Positions 1 to 6,789 of a DNA stretch of 26,433 nt are shown one piece after another. Within the stretch, counting starts at the first letter, position 1; the number at the start of each line of letters is the position of its first letter. This stretch comes from an uncultured Chlamydiaceae bacterium. GTDB lineage: Bacteria > Chlamydiota > Chlamydiia > Chlamydiales > Chlamydiaceae. The position numbers and the translations under genes are program-made. The stretch lies in the NCBI GenBank assembly GCA_937884635.1, contig CALGBW010000001.1, forward strand, positions 1 to 26,433, read 5' to 3'. The notes below the pieces were generated by a model. That model had not been told where the DNA came from. It was given only the letters and a program-made list of their open reading frames with translations, and made no database searches.

Positions 1-1149
1 GGAGAGCAAATCAGGGTGGGCTAAAACTTCATAAAACCGTTCGGCAGCAGCCACACCTTTTACAATATTGGCATTCTCCTCAGCAAATTTCTTCACTGGA
101 TCATATACGAGATATAACAAACCACAGAAAACAATCAGCTCTTCTGGGGGAATATGAAACTTGTACAGACCGACAACAACAATAGAGGCAAAAAATAAAG
201 AAGCAACCGTGTGCAACAAAGGTTTAGGAAGCAAACCATAAATAGCATTCCGTTCCTCTAAGGCTGCCATTTCTTCATTCTGCACTGCGTATTTCTTTAA
301 AGCAAAATCCTCTGAACGGAAGATTTTTACCGTCATAATCCCAGAAAGGAAATCCAATAATGCAGCTGTAAACTTATCCTGGCTCTTTTGTATTTTCTTA
401 GAGACAGCCTTAATTTTCTTCGCAACTAAGAGAATCGGTAAAATAAAAGTTGGGAAAGCAACGCAAACCACAAGAGAAAATCGCCAGGAAATAGAAAGAC
501 ACACCCCCAAAGAAACCAAGAGAATAACAGGAGCTTGGATGTAATTTACCATTAAAGAGTTAAGGGCTTGAGCGATACTCGCAGAGTCAGTAATCACACG
601 ACTACTCAAATTTCCCATGTCATACGCATGGAAAAACGACATGGGCAACTTCTGCAGAGCCTTAAAGTAATCTGCACGCAAGTCACGACTAACACGAATA
701 GCAACGGCTTGAGCAAGGAACCTTTGAAAAAACAACGCCGTAGCCTTCGTTAAGGCAACAATGAGTAAAAAAAGTGCCAAATAATAGAAGTTTGATAAAT
801 CTAAACACTGCGAGATACGATGTTGTAATCTCTTTGTAATGGAACGAGCTGAAGGATCATACTTGGTAATATAAGCATTTGCATCCGCTACCGTGATAGT
901 ACCAGCAGGAGAAATTTCTTGCCAATGAGCTAATATCTGCTCTCGACTTAACTCTTTTGTTTTCACCAATTTCCCGTCTTGTTGTTTACCAAACAACAAA
1001 AACGTATCAGGCCCTGGCTTAGCTATGAGTCCCAAGCAAAATACTTCTGCTTGAGAAGTCAGCGTGATTCCTAAAATAGCAACTAAAGAGACTGCTAAAA
1101 GAGGCAGGTGCTTTTTATGCCTCAGAATTGCTTTCAAAAGAGGTTTCAT
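1..1149 (-). CDS. ABC transporter, MsbA-like permease/ATPase, N-terminal part (runs off left edge)
   Basis: This is the membrane-domain part of an exporter-type ABC transporter, the kind that flips lipid A-core or other lipids across the inner membrane. I translated it from an ATG at 1147-1149, preceded by AGG about 6 nt upstream. It stays open for 383 codons to the window edge. Visible are TM1 (about residues 16-36), TM2 (121-141), two further segments around 210-250 and another near 325, with the conserved cytoplasmic stretch LRADYFKALQKLPMSFFHAY between them. The nucleotide-binding domain (Walker A, signature motif) must lie beyond the left edge and is not seen. The roughly 85-residue loop between TM1 and TM2 is much longer than usual for MsbA. 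The gene overlaps the end of accA by 35 nt, so the two are probably co-transcribed and translationally coupled. It corresponds to CT264 of C. trachomatis by position. The substrate is unknown. Confidence 0.88.
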   Translation of the reverse strand, partial: MKPLLKAILRHKKHLPLLAVSLVAILGITLTSQAEVFCLGLIAKPGPDTFLLFGKQQDGKLVKTKELSREQILAHWQEISPAGTITVADANAYITKYDPSARSITKRLQHRISQCLDLSNFYYLALFLLIVALTKATALFFQRFLAQAVAIRVSRDLRADYFKALQKLPMSFFHAYDMGNLSSRVITDSASIAQALNSLMVNYIQAPVILLVSLGVCLSISWRFSLVVCVAFPTFILPILLVAKKIKAVSKKIQKSQDKFTAALLDFLSGIMTVKIFRSEDFALKKYAVQNEEMAALEERNAIYGLLPKPLLHTVASLFFASIVVVGLYKFHIPPEELIVFCGLLYLVYDPVKKFAEENANIVKGVAAAERFYEVLAHPDLLS

Positions 1150-2089
1150 AAAGGCCTATGGTTCGAAATTTCTGATATCGCTTTTCTAATAAATCTTGTA
1201 CCGGTAGGTCTTTCAAATGGCCCCACTCTGCAAGAACAAACTGACTTACACTTTGATACATCTGTGTAGGATTATGGTGAGCGCCCCCAACAGGTTCCTG
1301 AATCACTGCATCGACAATGTTAAAACGCACCAGGTCCTCTCCATGCATTTTCAACATAGCTGCGGCTTCACAATTCTTTTTAGGATCCTTAAAGAGAATA
1401 GATGCACAGCCTTCTGGAGAGATAACAGAGTAGTATGAGTGTTCTAACATAGCTACAACATCACCGACAGCCATGCCTAAAGCACCTCCAGAACACCCCT
1501 CACCAATGACTAGAACTATAATTGGCGTTGCCAACCGTGCCAGCTCGAACAAATTCGTAGCAATTGCCCAACCTTGCCCCCTTTCTTCGGCAGAAAGCCC
1601 CGGATAAGCTCCTGGTGTATCTACAAGAAAAAGGATAGGGAGGCGAAACTTCTCAGCCATTTTTGCTAACCGCAAGGCCTTGCGGAAACCTTCTGGAGAA
1701 GGCATTCCAAAGTTTCTGCGTACACGCGAAGCGGTATCACACCCTTTTTCCTGACCAATAATCATGAACTTTTGCCCTTGAATCGTAGCCAATCCCCCCA
1801 CTATGGATGGATCGTCTCTGAATAAGCGGTCACCGCAAAGCTCGACAAACTCCTCACACATTCCCTCTATATAATCTACCGTCTTAGGGCGAGAAGGGTG
1901 CCGACAAATTTGCACACGCTCCCAAGGTGTGAGATTAGAATAAATCTTCTCTTTTAATCGATCTAATCGACGTTCTAATTTCTGAATCTCTGACGAGGAG
2001 AGTAGGGGGTCTTTTGCGTTCTGTTTCTTGAACCCTTCTATGGTTTTCTCATACTCAACCACTTGTTTTTCGTGGGGAAGCAGCTCCAT
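1115..2089 (-). CDS. accA: acetyl-CoA carboxylase carboxyltransferase subunit alpha
   Basis: AccA pairs with AccD to move the carboxyl group from biotinylated AccB to acetyl-CoA, making malonyl-CoA for fatty acid synthesis in the cytoplasm. The 324 aa product starts MELLPHEKQVVEYEK and has the family's central crotonase-like fold motifs: PEGFRKALRLAKMAEKF, LVDTPGAYPGLSAEERGQG (oxyanion-hole region) and GEGCSGGALGMAVGD. Length is normal for the family. The ATG at 2087-2089 is preceded by AAAGGAGAG with about 4-5 nt spacing, a strong ribosome binding site. No accD, accB or accC lies in this window. The next gene downstream is the ABC exporter, which overlaps it by 35 nt. The 448 nt upstream have no gene and must hold its promoter, but I could not identify a convincing one. 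Confidence 0.97.
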   Translation of the reverse strand: MELLPHEKQVVEYEKTIEGFKKQNAKDPLLSSSEIQKLERRLDRLKEKIYSNLTPWERVQICRHPSRPKTVDYIEGMCEEFVELCGDRLFRDDPSIVGGLATIQGQKFMIIGQEKGCDTASRVRRNFGMPSPEGFRKALRLAKMAEKFRLPILFLVDTPGAYPGLSAEERGQGWAIATNLFELARLATPIIVLVIGEGCSGGALGMAVGDVVAMLEHSYYSVISPEGCASILFKDPKKNCEAAAMLKMHGEDLVRFNIVDAVIQEPVGGAHHNPTQMYQSVSQFVLAEWGHLKDLPVQDLLEKRYQKFRTIGLYETSFESNSEA

Positions 2090-2147
2090 ATCTCTCCTTT
2101 TTTTATGAAGAAAAGGCTTGTTTTACTCTAAAGAATTCATGAACGTC

Positions 2148-2166
2148 CCCCTATCGCTTGATGGGG
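2148..2166 (-). repeat. hairpin in the probable accA leader
   Basis: The arms are CCCC(T)ATC and GATGGGG around the four-base loop GCTT: seven pairs with one bulged T. It lies about 60-80 nt upstream of the accA start codon, so it would sit in the 5' leader if transcription starts farther up. It has no T-tract and so is not a terminator. Its role is unknown. Confidence 0.35.
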
Positions 2167-2378
2167 ATGCTCCTGCACCTAAGGTGACCCGTTTGATCTC
2201 CCTAACAGGCCTCTTTACAGGCAAAACTTCATAGAATTCCTAACCTAGACCTAACTATCTTCATCTTTGTTATATAGAAAGTCAAGGGCGATTCACTGTG
2301 TTTACAGACCCTCAACTCGACCATGTGTTAAGATTTCAGTCTCATTTTTGTTAAAAACAATTAAGGATTAAGAGGGCC

Positions 2379-2395
2379 CTATACCAGGGGTATAG
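2379..2395. repeat. perfect 7-bp inverted repeat
   Basis: CTATACC and GGTATAG flank the three-base loop AGG. There is no T-tract on either side, so it is more like an operator or a small hairpin than a terminator. It sits mid-way in the gene-free stretch, about 290 nt upstream of accA. Confidence 0.35.
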
Positions 2396-2513
2396 CAAAT
2401 CAAGAATTTCTAAAATACCGGTTTTCACCCAGAAAGCTACCTGCTTTTTACGCCTGAGAAATAGCCACCGACTATATTGTATAGAAGAAAAAAAACAAGA
2501 GAGCAATGAATTC

Positions 2514-2530
2514 CTTACTTTATAAGTAAG
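2514..2530 (-). terminator. possible terminator after the CT266-type gene
   Basis: A perfect 7-bp A/T-rich inverted repeat (CTTACTT / AAGTAAG, three-base loop) begins 7 nt beyond the stop codon of the 2538-3671 gene. On the minus strand a run of eight T follows, but about 15-20 nt farther on. The weak stem and the distance make this a weak call. Confidence 0.35.
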
Positions 2531-2537
2531 CTAGAAG

Positions 2538-3671
2538 TCATTCTATTCTCTCAAACACAGCCCTTGCCTCTCCTCGTTCATCATAAGGAATATTCACGAG
2601 AAAGTGACTTCCCCAAAAGCGATGGTCCCCTGGGAGAGCAAAAACCTGCATTTTCACGGAAGAGAGAGTTAACCGAAGAGCAGCATCCTGCCCATAGATA
2701 AAGATCTCTTTAGAAGGGCCTTTATAGGAATCTAGAGATGAAACTCGCAATCTAGGCCCTTCCTTATCTATTACACAACTACTCCCTTTGCAGAAGATAG
2801 AAAATGAAGCTGTTGGCATTGGTTCTTCTAAAGTTGACACCACGGAATAACGATGATCTTGGATACAAACATGATGCTGAATGGGTGTGCCTTGCCTTGC
2901 ATCCTTTAAATACATAAAGCCTGTATTTCTTAAATCTGGATGCACCATATTGGAATGAAAAGAAATAGAGGTCGTATCCCCTTGAGAATAGGAAAATTGC
3001 TTAGCCAACCCTGATATACCGAAAACTCCTTCTTCACCTAGTTCCCCAGAACAGGGGCCACAATTGACAATACCCACATCATGAAAAAATACACCTCCTA
3101 CTCCACTCTTACACCCAGTTCCTGATACATAAGCAGAGCTATCGCCCTTCCTATGCATCCAAAACCCTAAATGAGCATCGAACCATGTATACATATGTTG
3201 TAGGGGATCTTCTAATTTTGAGAGAAAAGCATGGCACAGTTGCGATCGTTCCCTTATTGGGCGAGAGATTTCCTGACTCCAAAGAGAGGGGAATAGATCT
3301 CCGGAATGAGAAAACAAAGCCTGTTGAAACGATCTTATTTTCTCCACATATTGCCGACTTTCTTCATAAAAATCCGCTATCTGTATAAGCAATAATCCTA
3401 ATTCTGCCTGTTCAGCGGGATAGGGAAGCCCACCCCAAATAAAACCGCTTTGTTGAAATAAACGCATGTATCCCTGCTCAGCTATAGACAAACGCAAAAA
3501 ATCCAGCGGTATATCTTTGCCGTTTTCCAAGGCAAGCAGCAAATAAATAGCACGGGCTATATCATGAACGCGCAGTAATGGATGGTGATAAAATAAACGA
3601 AGTACTGTCTCAATGCTCTTTTTATCCCGGCTTGCATGAATCAAATGTGAAATCTGGGATTCAAAGTTCAA
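2538..3671 (-). CDS. conserved chlamydial protein of unknown function (CT266 type)
   Basis: This 377 aa protein matches, by position between accA and ihfA, the conserved unknown CT266. No catalytic motif, signal peptide or membrane span is evident. The N-terminal half (to about residue 190) is helical, rich in Leu, His and Gln, and has many aromatic residues. The C-terminal half is rich in Gly, Ser and short beta-like segments with several Cys (for example SGTGCKSGVGGVFFHDVG), and could be a beta-sandwich or beta-helix domain. The start is TTG at 3671. The next upstream in-frame codons give no ATG, GTG or TTG before a stop at 3702-3704, and an AGG lies 9 nt upstream. It follows the ihfA terminator, so it probably has its own promoter in the 3672-3739 gap. 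I do not assign a function. Confidence 0.85.
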   Translation of the reverse strand: MNFESQISHLIHASRDKKSIETVLRLFYHHPLLRVHDIARAIYLLLALENGKDIPLDFLRLSIAEQGYMRLFQQSGFIWGGLPYPAEQAELGLLLIQIADFYEESRQYVEKIRSFQQALFSHSGDLFPSLWSQEISRPIRERSQLCHAFLSKLEDPLQHMYTWFDAHLGFWMHRKGDSSAYVSGTGCKSGVGGVFFHDVGIVNCGPCSGELGEEGVFGISGLAKQFSYSQGDTTSISFHSNMVHPDLRNTGFMYLKDARQGTPIQHHVCIQDHRYSVVSTLEEPMPTASFSIFCKGSSCVIDKEGPRLRVSSLDSYKGPSKEIFIYGQDAALRLTLSSVKMQVFALPGDHRFWGSHFLVNIPYDERGEARAVFERIE

Positions 3672-3739
3672 ACCAGAGCACCTACAATAATGGGAAGAAG
3701 CTTAACTACCAAGAACTCCCTAGTCTCAAGATAATAAGT

Positions 3740-3783
3740 AAAAAATTTAGAGTCAAGCCATTGACCCATAGCATGACTCTAAA
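3740..3783 (-). terminator. Rho-independent terminator of ihfA
   Basis: Read on the minus strand, a perfect 10-bp stem (TTTAGAGTCA / TGACTCTAAA, 18-nt loop) is followed directly by a T-tract. It lies about 20 nt beyond the ihfA stop codon, so it most likely ends the ihfA transcript and separates it from the CT266-type gene. Confidence 0.8.
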
Positions 3784-3804
3784 ACAGAAAGGAAAGGCGC
3801 AAAA

Positions 3805-4107
3805 TTAAGAAGATTTAGAAGGTGTTTCAATTAACCGTTTCATTCTCTTCCCTGGAGTAAACTTGACTGCTCGTCTCGCTGGGATATGAATAGGAACAGC
3901 AGCATTTTTAGGATTTCTTCCCACTTTAGGCTTTCTTTCAACGACTTGCAAAACTCCGAAGTCCCTAAATTCCAACCTATCACCTTTTACTAATGCTTCT
4001 GTCATTCTATCCAAAAAGTTTTGGATGACAGTACGTACATGATTCGGATGAATCTTGTGATCCTGTGATATTGTACTAATCAGTTTTTTCTTCGTCATGG
4101 TCGCCAT
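3805..4107 (-). CDS. ihfA: HU/IHF-family DNA-bending protein
   Basis: This is a 100 aa histone-like protein that binds and bends DNA as a dimer, acting on nucleoid structure and transcription. In Chlamydia it is annotated as IhfA or HimD (CT267). It has the family layout: an N-terminal helical dimerisation half (TKKKLISTISQDHKIHPNHV), the core LEFRDFGVLQVVERK, the DNA-contacting arm with GRNP at about residues 70-73, and a basic tail. Two ATG codons are possible, at codon 1 and codon 4. AGGAGG lies 11 nt before codon 1, which favours the longer form. A good promoter lies at 4179-4206 and a strong terminator follows, so it appears to be a single-gene transcript. Whether it works as a homodimer or has a partner cannot be told from here. 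Confidence 0.95.
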   Translation of the reverse strand: MATMTKKKLISTISQDHKIHPNHVRTVIQNFLDRMTEALVKGDRLEFRDFGVLQVVERKPKVGRNPKNAAVPIHIPARRAVKFTPGKRMKRLIETPSKSS

Positions 4108-4178
4108 GGTAGCCTTTTCCTCCTATTACAGTACACAAAACAACTCGCGGTTCCCCCTCAAGTTTGCTGTATAGGCCC

Positions 4179-4206
4179 ATCATATCTATTCACTCTTTGG
4201 ATTCAA
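4179..4206 (-). promoter_or_regulatory. sigma-66/sigma-70 type promoter of ihfA
   Basis: On the minus strand TTGAAT and TATGAT are separated by 16 nt. This predicts transcription starting near 4172 and a 5' leader of about 65 nt before ihfA. Confidence 0.7.
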
Positions 4207-4331
4207 GAAATTTTTTAAACTTTTTCTTAGAAGTCACTTGAAACATGTACTTTTTCCCTATCTATCAACTACTGTCAGACAGAGACAGAGAAAATCCCCA
4301 GGAGATTTGATGGATTGATGATATAGAAGAG

Positions 4332-4360
4332 TTGTCTTGGAAGATTTCGATTACTATGCT
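4332..4360 (+). promoter_or_regulatory. promoter of tRNA-Arg
   Basis: TTGTCT (4332-4337) and TATGCT (4355-4360) have an ideal 17-nt spacer. The predicted start is near 4367, about 42 nt before the mature tRNA. The only gene downstream on this strand is the tRNA. Confidence 0.6.
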
Positions 4361-4377
4361 ACTCTCTTCCAAAGAAG

Positions 4378-4406
4378 AAAACCCACCTCAGTTTTGGCGG
4401 GTTTTT
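4378..4406. terminator. bidirectional-looking terminator hairpin next to tRNA-Arg
   Basis: The arms AAAACCCACC and GGCGGGTTTT pair over ten positions around an 8-nt loop. The one imperfect pair is A-C on the plus strand but a G-U wobble on the minus strand. A T-run flanks it in both directions. On the minus strand it would end the murE-amiA transcript after reading through the complement of the tRNA. On the plus strand it ends only 2-3 nt before the tRNA, which is odd for a real terminator there. The minus-strand role is therefore favoured. Confidence 0.65.
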
Positions 4407-4408
4407 AT

Positions 4409-4482
4409 GTCCTCGTAGCTCAGTAGGATAGAGCGGTTGCCTCCTAAGCAGCAGGCCATGCGTTCGAATCGCATCGAGGACG
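4409..4482 (+). tRNA. tRNA-Arg (anticodon CCU)
   Basis: A full cloverleaf of 74 nt is visible. The acceptor arms GTCCTCG/CGAGGAC match perfectly and the D arm is GCTC/GAGC. The anticodon stem GTTGC/GCAGC has one G-U pair and encloses the loop CTCCTAA with anticodon CCU, which reads AGG. The T arm ATGCG/CGCAT has the loop TTCGAAT, and the discriminator base is G. CCA is not encoded. The gene is convergent with amiA, whose stop codon is 6 nt away on the other strand. Confidence 0.96.
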
Positions 4483-4488
4483 TTCTTT

Positions 4489-5154
4489 CTACGCCGAAGC
4501 TTTTCCCTCTGCAGAAAGAAAGGCGTGAATCCCCTCAGCAATTCCCTTAGCTAAGCGCATACGATACCTTGCATCAAGAAGGGCTGCTCTTTCTCTGGGA
4601 TTGGATAAAAATCCTGTTTCTACTAACACAGCTGGCATTTTTGTCTCTCGGATAACAGAAAAATTCCCTGTTTTCACTGATCTTTTTTTCAAGGCACCGT
4701 TTCTTTGCATATGTTGCAAGATTGTCTTGCCTAGAGACTCAGACCGCACTTTCCGCGCCATACTTTTATCATTGTAAAAATACACTTCGGAACCGAATGC
4801 CTCTGCATTAGAGGAATAATTACAATGGATGCTTACGAAAACATCTGCTCCAGCTTGATTGGCTAACATCGATCGCCTAGCTAAATCTATATACACATCG
4901 GAAGAACGTGTTAATACTGGCTTATACCCCATTCTTTTCAAATGGCTTTGCACGGATAAAGACAATGATAAAGCTAGGGACTTTTCTTCATAATGCAGAT
5001 CTTTATTTGCTGACCCAAAATCTTTTCCTCCATGACCAGGGTCAATAAAAATCAGCGCATTGCGTTTGCTAACCCGCGATGCAACTGTATCAGCAAAAAC
5101 AACTGACATAGATGAAAAAAAAGCACAAAAAATCAGTAGATAGCTCTTAAACAT
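4489..5154 (-). CDS. amiA: N-acetylmuramoyl-L-alanine amidase with PBP-like motifs
   Basis: AmiA cuts the bond between muramic acid and the stem peptide in peptidoglycan. The 221 aa protein begins with a Sec signal peptide (hydrophobic 4-20, likely cleavage after VVFA) and then an Amidase_3 domain. Its zinc ligands are His41 (IDPGHGGKD), Glu56 or Glu57, and His110 (SIHCNYS), and the catalytic Glu is probably Glu179 (VLVETGFLSN). From the literature I recall that C. pneumoniae AmiA is also a penicillin-sensitive D,D-carboxypeptidase. Consistent with that, this sequence carries SSN (114-116), SLGK (140-143) and KTG (161-163), the three penicillin-binding motif types, though not in the usual order. 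Its start overlaps the end of murE by 8 nt, so the two are likely translationally coupled. It acts in the periplasm on septal peptidoglycan. Confidence 0.94.
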   Translation of the reverse strand: MFKSYLLIFCAFFSSMSVVFADTVASRVSKRNALIFIDPGHGGKDFGSANKDLHYEEKSLALSLSLSVQSHLKRMGYKPVLTRSSDVYIDLARRSMLANQAGADVFVSIHCNYSSNAEAFGSEVYFYNDKSMARKVRSESLGKTILQHMQRNGALKKRSVKTGNFSVIRETKMPAVLVETGFLSNPRERAALLDARYRMRLAKGIAEGIHAFLSAEGKASA

Positions 5155-6598
5155 GAGCAGCTAAAACCTCGCAGACTACTTCTTTATCATCAAAATGAAT
5201 AGTTTTATGCTTGAACAGCTGATATGTCTCATGTCCTTTACCAGCTACAAGAACAATATCTTTTTCTGTTGCCATTTCTATTGCTACTTCTATCGCCTGT
5301 CGTCTATCTTCTACAGCAAGAAAATTGTCAGAGGTAAACCCCGCACAAATATCTTCGATAATGGCTGATGGATCCTCTGTCCTAGGATTATCCATTGTGA
5401 CAATTGAAAATCCAAATGCCTCTGCAACCTTAGCCATTAAGGGACGCTTACCTGGATCCCGATCTCCACCACACCCGAAAACAATAAGCAAACGTCCACC
5501 CGCTGGAAGCAAAGCGTGTAGAGTTTGACACACATTATGCAAGGCATCTGGAGTATGAGCATAGTCAATATAGACAGGACACTTTCCTTTAACAACAGGA
5601 TCCAAACGTCCTCGAGGAGGCTGTACCGTAGATATCAGCTCCACTAAATCCTCTATAGAACATGATAAAGTCTGATGAGCAGTAGCGATAGCAGCCAGAA
5701 CGTTATACACATTATGCTTTCCAATGAGAGGAGACCTAACAGGAAATACTTGTCCTTGATAAACAATATCATAGGAAGAGGCATACCGTGATAACACTAA
5801 ATTTGTAGCACGATAATCAGCAACATACTCAATTCCGTAGGTTATTTTACGAGAAGGCCCTACAGCTAAAAATTGCTCGGAATAAGCAGAATCTCTGTTA
5901 ATAATAGAAAGCCCTCTCTTTGGCAGATCTCTGAATAAGCGTAGTTTCGCGGCTAAGTAGTTCTCCATAGATTGGTGAAAGTCCAAATGATCTTGAGTCA
6001 CATTTGTCAATATACCAACCTCAAAGTCAATACACGCGATTCTCTTCAGCTCTATCCCTATAGATGAAACTTCCATTACTACAGAAGGCTGCTGATGTCT
6101 CACAATTTCTGCCAGATACTTTTGCAATAAGGAAGCTGTGGGAGTTGTATAATTATCCTGGATTTTATTGGGCCCTAAAATATGCTCTACCGTCCCTAAA
6201 AGCCCAGTAGAAGATCCAATCCCATCTAAGAGATGTTTCACAAGATAGGATACAGTAGTTTTCCCATTGGTCCCTGTTACGCCAATCACACGCAGTTTAT
6301 TCGACGGATTTCCGTAATATTTTGCTGAAATTTCTGCCTCTAATTGATCTAGATCACTAGCGACAACCTGAACAACGGGAAGGAAGGGATTATATAAAGA
6401 GGATAGAACAGCTATAGCACCATTTTTTATTGCTGCGACAGAAAAATCGTTCCCATCATATCGCGCCCCTTTATGGGCGATAAAAATATCCCCCACACCT
6501 ACACAACGAGAATCTCTTGTTAGGTTTCGCACATCTAAGGGAAGAACCTTTCCATATACCTTAGCGTTTATGCCCATTAGCAGAGATTTTAAATTCAT
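5147..6598 (-). CDS. murE: UDP-MurNAc-tripeptide synthetase (meso-diaminopimelate adding)
   Basis: MurE adds the third residue to the UDP-MurNAc-dipeptide in cytoplasmic peptidoglycan precursor synthesis. The three Mur ligase domains are visible: an N-terminal UDP-binding part (NLTRDSRCVGVGDIFIA), the central ATPase with GTNGKTT at residues 109-115 and the carbamylated-Lys region, and a C-terminal domain with DNPR at 403-406. DNPR is the family hallmark of meso-diaminopimelate specificity. I chose the ATG at 6596-6598, which gives 483 aa, the length I recall for the C. trachomatis protein. An adjacent ATG at 6599-6601 is equally possible, and AAGG lies 9-12 nt upstream. The open frame extends to a GTG at 6634, but that form adds 12 residues absent from relatives. 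amiA follows with an 8-nt overlap. A 191-nt gap separates it from pbp3. Confidence 0.95.
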   Translation of the reverse strand: MNLKSLLMGINAKVYGKVLPLDVRNLTRDSRCVGVGDIFIAHKGARYDGNDFSVAAIKNGAIAVLSSLYNPFLPVVQVVASDLDQLEAEISAKYYGNPSNKLRVIGVTGTNGKTTVSYLVKHLLDGIGSSTGLLGTVEHILGPNKIQDNYTTPTASLLQKYLAEIVRHQQPSVVMEVSSIGIELKRIACIDFEVGILTNVTQDHLDFHQSMENYLAAKLRLFRDLPKRGLSIINRDSAYSEQFLAVGPSRKITYGIEYVADYRATNLVLSRYASSYDIVYQGQVFPVRSPLIGKHNVYNVLAAIATAHQTLSCSIEDLVELISTVQPPRGRLDPVVKGKCPVYIDYAHTPDALHNVCQTLHALLPAGGRLLIVFGCGGDRDPGKRPLMAKVAEAFGFSIVTMDNPRTEDPSAIIEDICAGFTSDNFLAVEDRRQAIEVAIEMATEKDIVLVAGKGHETYQLFKHKTIHFDDKEVVCEVLAAHV

Positions 6599-6789
6599 CA
6601 TGCAACTAAACCTTGAGTCATCTTCATATGCCACAGCTTGATTATAGGGCTTTAACGGCTATCATCTAAAGATTAGACAAACACACAATCAAATATGCCC
6701 TTATATAACCATAAAGGCAAATATACAGAAAAAAAGTATTAAACTTAAACCTTCTGTAAAAGTCAGACAATCTGCGCACAGAAAGAGCT

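Larger units (their letters stand above)
2090..2537. other. gene-free stretch between accA and the CT266-type gene
   Basis: These 448 nt hold no open frame with a ribosome binding site on either strand. They must include the accA promoter and 5' leader (minus strand) and the end of the upstream transcript. Small inverted repeats are present at 2148-2166, 2379-2395 and 2514-2530 (listed separately). I compared the stretch by eye with consensus elements of tmRNA, RNase P RNA and 4.5S RNA and saw no match. A small RNA or a structured accA leader remains possible. Confidence 0.5.

Noticed and set aside
2140..2230. Possible 4.5S RNA or other known structured RNA
   Set aside because: A GGTCA-like stretch is present on the minus strand, but the conserved GGAAGG...AGCAG loop of SRP RNA is missing and no tmRNA or RNase P elements were seen.
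6599..6634. Longer murE beginning at GTG 6634
   Set aside because: It adds 12 residues not seen in relatives; 483 aa from 6598 agrees with the recalled family length.
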